From Rufibacter latericius (GTDB lineage: Bacteria; Bacteroidota; Bacteroidia; Cytophagales; Hymenobacteraceae), in the NCBI RefSeq assembly GCF_003721515.1, contig NZ_RJJD01000010.1, positions 1 to 64,000 of the forward strand: a stretch of 64,000 nucleotides of DNA, read 5' to 3'. The notes under the pieces are model-generated. The model searched no databases. It was not told the DNA's origin and saw only the letters and a program-made list of their open reading frames with translations. The position numbers and the translations under genes are program-made. This document shows positions 1-7,689 of the stretch, one piece after another (position 1 is the first letter of the stretch; the number at the start of each line of letters is the position of its first letter).

Positions 1-83
1 GCTATTATTCATTCGGGTGTTGCCTACCAACCGGATTTTAAAAGATTTTCCGCCTGATTTTATTGACTTTTAACAGAGTTCAT

Positions 84-92
84 GTTAGGCAA
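84..92 (-). repeat. Cassette end core box (R''-like)
   Basis: On the minus strand this reads TTGCCTAAC and fits the integron R'' consensus RYYYAAC. It lies about 8 bases after the stop of the 101-568 gene and is the exact reverse complement of the box just upstream of that gene's start (580-588). Matching boxes at the two ends of one gene are what a circularised gene cassette would give. The rest of this site, toward the window edge, shows no clear partner. Confidence 0.5.
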
Positions 93-100
93 TGGCATTT

Positions 101-568
101 TTATTTTTTGCGTATATAAAGTCCAGAATTAGGAAATATTCTCTCTACTAAGAAGTTTTCTTTAGTGTGAAATTGGTACCAGCTCTTATATTTCTTGTCC
201 CTGAAATCATAGACATTAAGCACAATGTAAGGTAGACTAAAAATTTGCTTGGATAGCCCTACATAAAAAGGCACAGATTCGGTCTTGTTTCCTTTATAGG
301 TAAAATGGCTGAAGTGAAGTTTAAAGTGCTGAATTTTGTCGGAGGTCAATAAACTGTAAATAGAATCAGTCAATATCAAGTCGCCAGGAACATAATTAAC
401 GTAAATTCTTTCTTTTTCAAGAGAGTCGGTGGTAATGTACATGTTCTTCAACTCTTCAAAGGCTAGCTTATCATTGACAAGGATAACTAAGTTTATCCGT
501 CGCTCCTGGGCAGTAGCTTGGTTAGAGATGAGCCACATTGAAAACAGAAAACAAATGGCTTTCTTCAT
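101..568 (-). CDS. Secreted hypothetical protein (cassette gene)
   Basis: I do not recognise the family of this 155-residue protein. The first ~20 residues form a signal peptide (MKKA, hydrophobic stretch, ATAQ cleavage-like end), so it is probably exported to the periplasm or surface. The remainder is a mixed charged/aromatic domain with no obvious catalytic motif. It starts at the ATG at 568, about 14 bases after a GTTAGGC core box, and stops about 8 bases before a GCCTAAC box, so the gene almost fills a putative integron cassette. It is clearly more AT-rich than the recombinase gene at 1237-2691, consistent with recent acquisition. Function unknown. Confidence 0.7.
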   Translation of the reverse strand: MKKAICFLFSMWLISNQATAQERRINLVILVNDKLAFEELKNMYITTDSLEKERIYVNYVPGDLILTDSIYSLLTSDKIQHFKLHFSHFTYKGNKTESVPFYVGLSKQIFSLPYIVLNVYDFRDKKYKSWYQFHTKENFLVERIFPNSGLYIRKK

Positions 569-579
569 ATTTATTGCTT

Positions 580-650
580 TTGCCTAACGTCTAGTGTAAG
601 CGGCGGGCGAGGCCGTCGGCCGAAGGCTGACGTTTACACCTTGTTGGCGG
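580..650 (-). repeat. attC-like recombination site between two cassettes
   Basis: Imperfect palindrome. Plus-strand outer boxes are GCCTAAC (582-588) and GTTGGCGG (643-650). Inner arms AGTGTAAGCG (593-602) and CGTTTACACC (631-640) pair with one mismatch, and the GC-rich centre can fold again (GTCGGCC...GGCTGAC). The order R-box, short spacer, L-arm, loop, L-arm, spacer, R-box is that of integron attC sites. It fills the gap between the two small genes. Reading it as attC is inference from structure. Confidence 0.55.
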
Positions 651-660
651 GAGTTATTTT

Positions 661-1071
661 TTATTTGCTTAATGATTCTAATAACTCGTCGGTAAGTTTC
701 CGTTCTTTAACTTCTGCCCAAGAACCATTCTCTGGAAACCCTGTCCTACAATATCCCGCCTTGTTTTTAAAGTCGAACAGCGCATGGTAATAATTATTTA
801 TAGAAAGCAATGCCATTGATTCATCCTCACTCCATAATATTTTCAAGGTCGAGGGTCTGTCTTTATCTACTACGTCTTTAACATTATAGATATGAAGTGC
901 ATCTAATATTTTGAGTCCGTCAATTCTTTCAACGGCGTAGAAGTAACCTGTTTCTTCATTGTCTTCAAAAACAACAGCATTTTCATTATCGGCAGTACTG
1001 TCAATGAAGGTGTCTTTTCCTGGAAAGAAGTCTTCTTCTTCGTATATGTACATCTTCATTTTATTCTTCAT
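661..1071 (-). CDS. Hypothetical protein, DUF2251-like (cassette gene)
   Basis: A 136-residue cytoplasmic-looking acidic protein without signal peptide or membrane segment. The central pattern GYFYAVER...ILDALHIYNV resembles, from memory, the small DUF2251 family of uncharacterised bacterial proteins; this match is tentative. I chose the ATG at 1071 (MKNKMKMYIY) over a TTG at 1083, because the TTG falls inside the GTTGGCGG core box and the ATG follows that box by only a few bases, as usual for integron cassettes. Composition is AT-rich like its cassette neighbour. No function can be assigned; small cassette proteins are often stress or immunity-type factors, but nothing here shows that. Confidence 0.65.
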   Translation of the reverse strand: MKNKMKMYIYEEEDFFPGKDTFIDSTADNENAVVFEDNEETGYFYAVERIDGLKILDALHIYNVKDVVDKDRPSTLKILWSEDESMALLSINNYYHALFDFKNKAGYCRTGFPENGSWAEVKERKLTDELLESLSK

Positions 1072-1076
1072 AATTA

Positions 1077-1118
1077 CCGCCAACTACTGTGTATAAGGAG
1101 CAGTTCCGGTTATTGGCG
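1077..1118 (-). repeat. First cassette junction (attI- or attC-like)
   Basis: Plus-strand CCGCCAAC (1077-1084) is the exact inverse of GTTGGCGG at 643-650, so the cassette holding the 661-1071 gene begins and ends with the same core. A further inverted copy TTGGCG lies at 1113-1118, with partial inner pairing (ACTG...CAGT). This junction is nearest the recombinase gene and could be the primary attachment site or a further attC. Confidence 0.4.
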
Positions 1119-1236
1119 CTTTGGTTGGAGTCACGGATACTACTTCCCGCCGCCCCATCCAACCAGATTTCGACCCTAAACCCTTCCGCAAAATACAACT
1201 TTCCACAATATACCTGCTGTTGAATATAGTTATTGC

Positions 1237-2691
1237 TCACAGATTGTCAAGCGGGCTTACGATACCCTCCAGCCCATGGTTGGTGATGTGGGTGTAGATC
1301 TCGGTGGTCTTGCTTGACCTGTGGCCCAGCAGCGCCTGGATGTAGCGCAGGTCCGTCCCTTGCTCCAGAAGGTGGGTGGCGAAGGAGTGGCGGAGCGAGT
1401 GGGGCGTCGCCTTTCTCTCCACCCCGGATTTGGCCAGGCAGGCGTTGAACACGTGGCGGATGCTGTCGGCGGTGTACTGCCCGCCCTGCGGCCCCTCGAA
1501 AAGCCACACCTTCGGCCGGAACTCTTTGTAGTAGGCCCTTAGACTCTCCAGCAGCTTCTTGGAGAGCAGCGTGGTGCGGTCTTTCTTCCCCTTGCCGCCC
1601 CGGATGAGCAGCAGGTTACGGTCTTTTTGCACGTCCGTAATCCTCAGGTTGATGACCTCGCCAATCCGGAGCCCACCCGCGTAGAGCAGCTGCAGCAGGC
1701 AGCGGTGCTTCAGGTTAACAGTGGCCGAGAGGATTTTGGCCACTTCCCCCTTGCTCAATACGGTGGGCAGCCGCTCGGCCTTCTGGGGCCGCTCCACTTG
1801 CGTCAGGTCCAGCCCGTGGCGGCCCAGCACCCGCTGGAAGTAGAACTTGACGGCGTTGATGCTCTGGTTGACAAAGGAGAAGGAATATGCCTGGCTCTGC
1901 ACCATCTGCCGGTGGTACTGGTTTATCTCCTCGGAGGAAAACGCGTTGATGGCCTCCAGTCCTTTCTCCCGGTGGGCGTTCAGGAAGCGCACCAGCAGCG
2001 AGTGGTAGGTGCGGATGGTGCTAAGGGAGTAGTTCAGCAGCTGCAGCTTCTCCAGGTAAGGCAGCGGGCAGGTGAGGTAGCCTGCATCCTTGCGGTAGGT
2101 CTGCTCCCAGAGCCGGCGCAGCACGGCCATATCCTTAACTTTCACCGTCCCGGCCAGCCAAACGCCCGCAGTGCCCTCCAGGCAGTCCAAGAGCCGGTGC
2201 AGGTCACCCGAGTCGGTCCCCAGGGAAAAGCACCGCTCCTCTGGGAGCCACTTGCAAAGACCGCCTTCCTTTAGTTTCCTGTAGATACCGGCGTCGTAAG
2301 CGAAACTCACCTGCAGCACCTCACTGCCTCCGTGCAGCAGGGGCTGGAGCCGTACCACGGGCAGGTCCGGCAGCTTTTCCAGCGGCTCAGCCTGCCGGTT
2401 TTCGCCATTCACCACAGCCCCCAGGTCCGGGCGGAGCCGCTTGGGCCGGTTCAGGTAGCGGGTGTTCACCAGCGCTATCCCCTGGAAAGCCTGGTGCAGC
2501 CGCTCGATGGCCTGAGGGGTCCGGTGCGCCACGTAGCACCTGTAGGTCTTGCTGTACCTGGCCGCGCCGCACTCCTTGAGCCTTTTGCTGATACGTTGGT
2601 CAGGTATGTGCCAGATGCGGATGAAGGGCTTCCCCTCGTGTTCCAGGGGGTTGAGGTACAGGACAGGGGCGGAGGCAGGGTGCTGGTACAT
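1237..2691 (-). CDS. Tyrosine recombinase, IntI/XerC-like, with duplicated N-terminal module
   Basis: Site-specific DNA recombinase of about 484 residues. The C-terminal catalytic domain has all expected residues: Arg in GGLRIGEV (~342), Lys in GGKGKKDR, His/Arg in HSLRHSFATHLL (~431/434), His in LLGH (~457) and the nucleophile in TEIYTH (~Tyr466). A SAM-like core-binding domain precedes it (~205-290). The end, THITNHGLEGIVSPLDNL, resembles the IntI C-terminus, but the ~16-20-residue insertion typical of IntI before the HxxR motif is absent. The first ~180 residues hold two copies of an LKE-x-W/Y-S-x-x-x-R-C module (~20-72 and ~123-172). I preferred the ATG at 2691 over a TTG at 2715. It is very GC-rich and codirectional with the downstream cassettes, which it probably integrates and excises. 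Alternative: an ordinary island integrase. Confidence 0.85.
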   Translation of the reverse strand: MYQHPASAPVLYLNPLEHEGKPFIRIWHIPDQRISKRLKECGAARYSKTYRCYVAHRTPQAIERLHQAFQGIALVNTRYLNRPKRLRPDLGAVVNGENRQAEPLEKLPDLPVVRLQPLLHGGSEVLQVSFAYDAGIYRKLKEGGLCKWLPEERCFSLGTDSGDLHRLLDCLEGTAGVWLAGTVKVKDMAVLRRLWEQTYRKDAGYLTCPLPYLEKLQLLNYSLSTIRTYHSLLVRFLNAHREKGLEAINAFSSEEINQYHRQMVQSQAYSFSFVNQSINAVKFYFQRVLGRHGLDLTQVERPQKAERLPTVLSKGEVAKILSATVNLKHRCLLQLLYAGGLRIGEVINLRITDVQKDRNLLLIRGGKGKKDRTTLLSKKLLESLRAYYKEFRPKVWLFEGPQGGQYTADSIRHVFNACLAKSGVERKATPHSLRHSFATHLLEQGTDLRYIQALLGHRSSKTTEIYTHITNHGLEGIVSPLDNL

Positions 2692-2749
2692 AGTTGTTTG
2701 TGTATTAGATCCCAATGTAGCATAATGCTTGGCCTTAGCCGTAAACTAC

Positions 2750-2818
2750 CCGTATATGTCCGTATGTATCCGGAAAATCCGGATATAGCCGGATGTACTC
2801 GGATAATATCGGAAATGG
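2750..2818. repeat. About seven phased ~10-bp repeats, CCGkAtAt-type
   Basis: Units beginning CCG or TCG start at 2750, 2760, 2770, 2779, 2789, 2799 and 2809, for example CCGTATATGT, CCGTATGTAT, CCGGATATAG, CCGGATGTAC. The period is one helical turn. The array fills the gap between the divergent recombinase and zinc-finger genes and runs into the latter's start, so it is placed to be a control region or binding array. Confidence 0.7.
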
Positions 2819-3192
2819 AGACTAATGCGAAAGTCTGTGGCTACTGTGGGGAGGCCATGGCGGGCAGGGCGGACAAGCGGTTCTGCTCCGACCAGTGCCG
2901 CGCCCGGTCTGGCAACCGCAGGAAATTGCAGGACCGGGGCGAGCGGCTCATGCGGGAGGTGAACAACGCCCTAAGGCGGAACCGCCAGATACTGGAGCGC
3001 TTCAGCCCCCAAGGGAAGACTACCCTGAGGCGGGAGGCGCTGTCGCAGGCGGGCTTCGACTTCCGGTATTTCACCCACCTCTACCGCACCCAGAAAGGCA
3101 GCACCTACCACTTCTGCTATGATTACGGGTACCTGCTCTTGCCCGAGGAGAAGGTGCTCATCGTCAACCACCAGGCTTACATGGACAGGTAG
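2815..3192 (+). CDS. Small zinc-finger protein common in Bacteroidota
   Basis: A 125-residue basic protein. Residues ~7-24 carry CGYCG...KRFCSDQCR, a treble-clef/zinc-ribbon motif with four cysteines. It is followed by a long charged helix (EVNNALRRNRQILERF) and a C-terminal part ending FTHLYRTQKGSTYHFCYDYGYLLL. I recognise the layout as a small protein often seen in Bacteroidota genomes near mobile DNA; its function is not established. I chose the ATG at 2815 (METNAKVCGYCG), since it places the finger at the N-terminus as in relatives; an in-frame ATG at 2764 would add 17 residues encoded by the phased repeats. It shares the high GC of the divergent recombinase, suggesting they travel together. 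A DNA-binding or regulatory role is inference. Confidence 0.75.
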   Translation: METNAKVCGYCGEAMAGRADKRFCSDQCRARSGNRRKLQDRGERLMREVNNALRRNRQILERFSPQGKTTLRREALSQAGFDFRYFTHLYRTQKGSTYHFCYDYGYLLLPEEKVLIVNHQAYMDR

Positions 3193-4233
3193 TGGCCGCT
3201 CAGTACCAGATTAGAATGGAGGAAGGCCATGGACTCGGTGAAGACGTGTTGCGGTAGCCAAACACGCCCGGTTGAGCCTACATAGGTCGGTAATCCCTAT
3301 GGGCAACGTATGCTTTCACCCGTGCCTTATGCTAAAGGGGTGGGGGATGGTTCTGCCGGTTGGAACGCTCTGGGTCAGACCGGGTACCCTGGTGTTCTTT
3401 AGGTGACGGTGGTTCTAACCTTCGGTGGTTGGTGGTCAGAAGTGCCTTTCTGCATGGATAACGTCCTAGACGGCCAGAATCAACGCAATACTAGCACATT
3501 CACAACCAGTAAAGGCACCTTGAATCTTCAACTAGGGTTTCCTGTTTTTCCGGCGCTGTTGGGTTTCCTACCATGGTTGCGTGATTGTTTCTCCAGCCTG
3601 GCGGTGGGTGCCTGCCCTGGGGGTAACCAAAAAAGGGTTTGGCGGGAAATGGGGCTCTATTGACCCAATGAGGCATGAAAGCCCCTGAAGTATGTAACCA
3701 GAAAATATATAGCCTAGTTCTGCACATTTCCTGAAAGGAATGCCAAACATCTAGCGTTCAAACTAAAAGGATAGGGATAGGCCCACAAGAAAACATAAAG
3801 GCCATGATCATCTTAGCCCTTGAAACCCACCTGTTTCTACAGTGGTCTTCAGAAAGCCTAATCTTAAAAGAGATTAAGTATATTCCCAAAGGTTTAATGG
3901 CGGGAAGTCAACCCAGGAAGGATGCTCACCTTAGGGCACCTTTCCGAAGTAAAGCAAAAGAAATCAAAACCTCGGATAGCGGGTACCTTCAGTAGAAACT
4001 AGGTTGAAGGGTGTCGTAGAAGCCCAGGAGTTGGCAACCATGGTCCAGTTTAAAGGCCTAAGGGCAAGTCTGCATTTGTTGGGGATTTGTCGGTGGGGTT
4101 TCTGAAAGAATTCCTTTTTTCTTATTTTAAGGGTAAGAATTACCTGCTCCTATGGAACTCCTGGGCACTTTATGCCAAAGGCAATGTCGGCTGAAAGTAA
4201 AAAATAGTTGTAAAATTAATAAAACTCGGTCCG
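3193..4233. other. 1-kb stretch without a convincing gene
   Basis: Only short open frames occur here (for example 3403-3663 and 3804-3995) and none looks like a protein family, with poor codon character and overlapping opposite-strand frames. The first ~260 bases are GC-rich and hairpin-rich (described separately); the rest is of mixed composition and featureless to me. It may be decayed mobile-element DNA flanking the recombinase island. Confidence 0.5.
3245..3452 (+). ncRNA. Hairpin-rich segment, candidate structured RNA
   Basis: Consecutive potential stems: CGTGTT/AACACG (3245-3266); GTTG-GCC plus CATAGG against CCTATG plus GGCAAC (3271-3306); CACCC/GGGTG (3317-3342); GTTC/GAAC (3350-3366); GGGT/ACCC (3372-3389); CAGAA/TTCTG (3437-3452). 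Such dense local pairing in GC-rich non-coding DNA resembles the 5' domains of a group II intron or another large ribozyme/RNA. I found no reverse transcriptase and no domain V, so the identity is open. Confidence 0.25.
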
Positions 4234-4788
4234 ATGGAAACCTCCTTTCCAAAAACCATTGAGAACTGCCTGGGAGAGAGAATCATCTTCCATGGCGTGC
4301 AGAAAGAGCCGGACGGAGACAGGGTGATCGTGGAGAACTTCGTCACTCCCGGACATGGTCCCCTGATGCACACTCATTTCCTGCAAGACGAGGAACTGAC
4401 GGTGATAAAAGGGAGCATCGGGTACCAGGTTCTTGGGAAGGAGGAGCAGTACGCCGGAGAAGGCGAGACTATTCTGTTCAGGCGGGGAACGCCCCACAGG
4501 TTCTGGAACGCGGGGCAGGAAATACTCAATTGCCGGGGTTGGGTGAAACCAGCCAATACAATTGTGTTCTACCTCTCGGCCATTTACGCGGCGCAAAACA
4601 AGTCAGGCAAGGCACAACCTGAGACATTCGATGGGGCCTACCTGCTGACGCGCTACTCTAAAGAATATGATCTGCCTGAGATACCCTGGCTTGTGAAGAA
4701 GATTGTCCTCCCGCTGATCTATCTTGTTGGTAAAGCCCTGGGTAAATACAAGCATTTTAGAGACGCACCCGAACCAGTTAGAGGTTGA
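4234..4788 (+). CDS. Cupin-domain protein
   Basis: A 184-residue protein with a single RmlC-type cupin barrel. Motif 1 is visible as GHGPLMHTHFLQDEELTVIKG (two His and a Glu for a metal) and motif 2 as GETILFRRGTPHRFWN (third His). These residues usually bind Fe, Mn or Zn. The substrate cannot be told. Unusually for a small cupin, the C-terminal part (~145-165, PWLVKKIVLPLIYLVGKAL) is hydrophobic enough to anchor to the membrane. It stands alone between two non-coding stretches and is transcribed away from the recombinase island. Confidence 0.8.
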   Translation: METSFPKTIENCLGERIIFHGVQKEPDGDRVIVENFVTPGHGPLMHTHFLQDEELTVIKGSIGYQVLGKEEQYAGEGETILFRRGTPHRFWNAGQEILNCRGWVKPANTIVFYLSAIYAAQNKSGKAQPETFDGAYLLTRYSKEYDLPEIPWLVKKIVLPLIYLVGKALGKYKHFRDAPEPVRG

Positions 4789-5306
4789 TACAAATTGCTA
4801 TTTGGAACCTTCAGGATAAAATTAACCAAAGTTGAATTTCAGGCGCTTCTCCGTGGATTGTCTTTTTTGCTTTTCCTGGAAGTGAGGTTTAAGAGGCACT
4901 ATTTCCATCAGGAAAGTGAAGGAAACCACTTTGATAAGGCTTCTACTTAAGTAGGTTTGGGTAAGCTCGTTTTAGAGCCGTTTTACTGAAAAGGAGCCAT
5001 AAATAAGGTCTGAGCCCGAAAGTATGGAAAGGGGTTGTAAAATTTTCAGATTTCTTCTACCTTAATGCTTTGCTAAAGCGTTGACAGGCAATGAGGTCGA
5101 AAGCATTTTTAGCAAATTTGACTCTCCGCCTCCGGTTACAATAGATACCCTTATTCTTAGCAGGTGGATTAGTTTCAACTTGTCTCCCCGATCCCACACC
5201 AGGGAATATCCTTTATCCCTAGTTGAGCCGTCTTTGGTACCAGAACCCGGTACTTGAAAAGTGAAAGGTTTATGAATTCATTTTGTAGCACGCAAAAACA
5301 AAATTT
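4789..5306. other. Intergenic region, no gene
   Basis: About 520 bases of low-complexity, AT-leaning DNA without a credible reading frame. It contains the first copy in this window (4969-5004) of the dispersed intergenic palindrome. The sequence just before 5307 (AAAACAAAATTT) is an A-rich leader typical of Bacteroidota genes without Shine-Dalgarno. Confidence 0.6.
4969..5004. repeat. Dispersed intergenic palindrome, copy 1
   Basis: Left arm GTTTTAGAGCCGTTTT, right arm GAAAAGGAGCCATAAA. A decayed copy of the ~36-bp family, lying between the cupin and methyltransferase genes; it is the first copy outside the accessory region. Confidence 0.55.
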
Positions 5307-6119
5307 ATGAATCCAAACAAAACATTATGGGAAAAAGGTGATTTCACCCAACTTGCCGAAACCATGCGGGAAAGCGGAGCAGCCTTAGTTGACAAGTTGG
5401 GAATCAGAAAAGACATGCGGGTTCTCGATCTTGGTTGTGGAGATGGTACTACCGCTCTTCCAGAAGCAAGGCTTGGTGCTACTGTTGTAGGGGTAGATAT
5501 TGCCAGAAATCTGGTTGAGGCTGGGAACAGGCGCATAAAAGCCGAAGGGCTCTCTAATTGCACCATCCAGGAGGGAGATGCTACCGATCTACAGGATTTA
5601 GAGGATCAGTCCTTTGATCTGGTGGTAAGCATCTTTGGTGCGATGTTCGCCCCTAAGCCCTATGACGTAGCAAAGGAAATGGTTCGGGTCACTAAGAAGG
5701 GAGGAAGAATAGTGATGGGGAACTGGATACCCGGAGATCCCACATTGGTAGCGCAAATCCTGAGAATTAGCTCCTCTTACACTCCGCCTCCGCCAGAAGG
5801 GTTTGTGAGCCCCATGTTATGGGGTGTGGAAGACCATGTGATAGACCGTTTCGGGAAAGCGGGTGTTGCTAGGGAGAATATCTCGTTTATCAGAGACACT
5901 TTTACGTTTGCCGCCCCCTATCCACCATCAGAGTTCCTCTCTAAGTTCAGGAACTACTACGGGCCCACCATGAACGCCTTTGAAGCCGCTGAGAAGGAGG
6001 GAAAGGCCAGTGATCTACAGCGCGACTTAGAAGATTTGTTTGCCAGCCAAAACCAAAGCACCTCAGAAAACAGTACCTCCATTCCTGCCACTTACCTAAG
6101 AGTGACGGTCCAATGCTAA
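5307..6119 (+). CDS. Class I SAM-dependent methyltransferase
   Basis: A 270-residue soluble enzyme with a Rossmann-type methyltransferase domain (~35-145). Motif I is VLDLGCGDGTT (~40-50), the acidic end of strand 2 is VVGVDIARN, and a motif IV region is SFDLVVSIFGAMFAP. The fold binds S-adenosylmethionine. The FGAMFAP...MVRVTKKGGRIVMGNW pattern is like UbiE/Coq5-type methyltransferases acting on small molecules, but the acceptor is unknown. It is monocistronic: convergent with the cyclase downstream, 517 bases from the cupin upstream. Confidence 0.85.
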   Translation: MNPNKTLWEKGDFTQLAETMRESGAALVDKLGIRKDMRVLDLGCGDGTTALPEARLGATVVGVDIARNLVEAGNRRIKAEGLSNCTIQEGDATDLQDLEDQSFDLVVSIFGAMFAPKPYDVAKEMVRVTKKGGRIVMGNWIPGDPTLVAQILRISSSYTPPPPEGFVSPMLWGVEDHVIDRFGKAGVARENISFIRDTFTFAAPYPPSEFLSKFRNYYGPTMNAFEAAEKEGKASDLQRDLEDLFASQNQSTSENSTSIPATYLRVTVQC

Positions 6120-6136
6120 CCGAAATAGAGCATTTT

Positions 6137-6171
6137 GTTTTAGGTGCAGTTTTCCAAAAGTGACCATTAAA
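6137..6171. repeat. Dispersed intergenic palindrome, copy 2
   Basis: GTTTTAGGTGCAGTTTT then CCAAAAGTGACCATTAAA. A degraded copy between the 3' ends of the convergent methyltransferase and cyclase genes. Confidence 0.45.
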
Positions 6172-6185
6172 TAAAGCATTCACCT

Positions 6186-7265
6186 TTATGCCTGATGGTT
6201 GCTGACAACACTGTAGAGTTCCACCTCGGTCTCCTTTCCGCGGAGGGTAACCGCATCTATCCTTTCGGAACGGTAACTGTTTAGTTGCGGAAGTCTTGCT
6301 ATAAGTGATCCTGAAACGAGGCAATTCCGCTGGTATTTATTGCATTCGTTCTGTATTCTTGAAGTGGTATTAAGTACATCACCGTTGTAGACAATCTCCC
6401 GTTTAAGGTCCCCGATCTGGGCGCTTATAACTTTTCCGTAATGCAGTCCGGCCTTGAACTCTGGCTTTACCCCAAATTCATGAAGGTAGCTTTCACTTTT
6501 CCGATGCAGGTTTTCCTGGAATAGGAAAAAGGCCTTCAGGCAATTCGAACCCTCCAGGCCATGATTCACTTCCCAGGTGAGAACCACCTCATCGCCAACA
6601 TATTGGTATATCTCGGCTTTGGTTTGAAGCACGGGCTGAGATATCTCGTGGAAAAGCTCATTGAGCAGGGCGTAGAAACGAACATGCCCCAGCTGCTCTG
6701 CTATGGTGGTGGAAGATTTCATGTCAAGGAACATGAAAATCCGTTCTTCCTCGCGGGGCTTGTGGTATTTGCCCCTAATAAATTTCCAAAGCACCCCTTC
6801 CCCCAGTAAATGGTTTATCTGGAGTAAAAAGACGAGCAAACTGTAAACCGAAAGGGTATAAAATACCAATACCACCTGATGGGTAGAATTCAGGAAAGCC
6901 GGCAACTCACTTAGCTTTCGGCCTTCAAACAATCCTGCTACAATTACCAGTGATAAAGTGACCGCGTAAATAGCAGCGGTGTAAAGAATGGTTTTAAAAA
7001 AAAGAATGCCTGTAAAAGACCAGTTCCGAAATTTTGATTCAGCCTTTGGGAACAGGAATAATTCCATTAAACCAAACACCAAACCCAGGGGAAATCCCAC
7101 CAGGACACTATTGTGATCAAGACGCTCTTCATTGATTAGCTGATAGATTACTCCCGCAAAGGAGGTGAACAGGCAAATGAAGGCCAAATATTTGAGTTTT
7201 CTGACGAAGTTAGGCTGCATGTGGTGAGAAGGAATGGAGGTAAAAATCTCTATGTCCACCATCAT
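6186..7265 (-). CDS. Membrane-bound class III adenylate/guanylate cyclase
   Basis: A 359-residue inner-membrane protein. Four hydrophobic helices occupy about residues 25-45, 55-72, 86-112 and 130-152, followed by a cytoplasmic class III cyclase domain (~175-355). Both metal-binding aspartates are present: FMFLDMKSST (Asp181) and YVGDEVVLTW (Asp225). It should make cAMP or cGMP from the nucleoside triphosphate; specificity cannot be decided from what I see. A membrane sensor fused to a cyclase is common in Cytophagales. It starts at the ATG at 7265 (a second ATG follows directly). The gene is monocistronic, convergent with the methyltransferase. Confidence 0.85.
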   Translation of the reverse strand: MMVDIEIFTSIPSHHMQPNFVRKLKYLAFICLFTSFAGVIYQLINEERLDHNSVLVGFPLGLVFGLMELFLFPKAESKFRNWSFTGILFFKTILYTAAIYAVTLSLVIVAGLFEGRKLSELPAFLNSTHQVVLVFYTLSVYSLLVFLLQINHLLGEGVLWKFIRGKYHKPREEERIFMFLDMKSSTTIAEQLGHVRFYALLNELFHEISQPVLQTKAEIYQYVGDEVVLTWEVNHGLEGSNCLKAFFLFQENLHRKSESYLHEFGVKPEFKAGLHYGKVISAQIGDLKREIVYNGDVLNTTSRIQNECNKYQRNCLVSGSLIARLPQLNSYRSERIDAVTLRGKETEVELYSVVSNHQA

Positions 7266-7612
7266 TTTCGCTAGGGACCTGGGAGTCAGGTTTGTAGCGA
7301 AAGCTTTATTGATCAGAGCATCAAACTGACCACGGCTTGTTGGTAATCCTATCTGGGGTAGGATTAATGTTGTACTACCACCAGGCGAATGGGGAGGGAA
7401 TCACCTTTTTTTTGCGTTTCCGGATGAAAAACCTGGCAGTAATCACCACTTCTAAGTTAGCAAATTCTTAGTGTATTGCCGAAATACAGAAGCTGGAGAT
7501 ATTCTTTCATGTAAAGATGTAAGAACTAGACCTACCTCCCTAGAGCACCTTGCCTTTTCTCATGGTCTGTTCTTACCCTTAATCCTAAAAAATGAAATTT
7601 ACTAAGTGGTAG

Positions 7613-7649
7613 GTTTTGGGACTGTTTTTAAGAAAGAAGCCCTGAAAGG
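7613..7649. repeat. Dispersed intergenic palindrome, copy 3
   Basis: GTTTTGGGACTGTTTTT, then AGAAAGAAGCCCTGAAAGG. It lies 13 bases from the terminator hairpin at 7662-7689. Confidence 0.5.
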
Positions 7650-7661
7650 AAATGATAAAAA

Positions 7662-7689
7662 AAGCCTGCCGGTGACAAGCCGGCAGGCA
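7662..7689 (-). terminator. Rho-independent terminator
   Basis: GCCTGCCGG and CCGGCAGGC form a perfect 9-bp stem with a 7-base loop; on the minus strand it is followed by a run of T. It sits downstream of the minus-strand gene 7765-8052 and supports that gene being real. Confidence 0.8.

Noticed and set aside
1627-2274. Long plus-strand open frames (1321-1542, 1627-2274, and the first part of 2332-3192)
   Set aside because: They are antisense shadows of the very GC-rich recombinase gene; the translated products look like no protein family. Only the 3' part of the last one, from 2815, is a real gene.
2750-2818. Phased repeats as a CRISPR array
   Set aside because: Units are only ~10 bp with no spacers, and no cas genes are present.
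3403-3995. Small frames 3403-3663 (+), 3500-3727 (-), 3804-3995 (+)
   Set aside because: Short, overlapping on both strands, with no motif, signal peptide or supporting signals; treated as chance frames in non-coding DNA.
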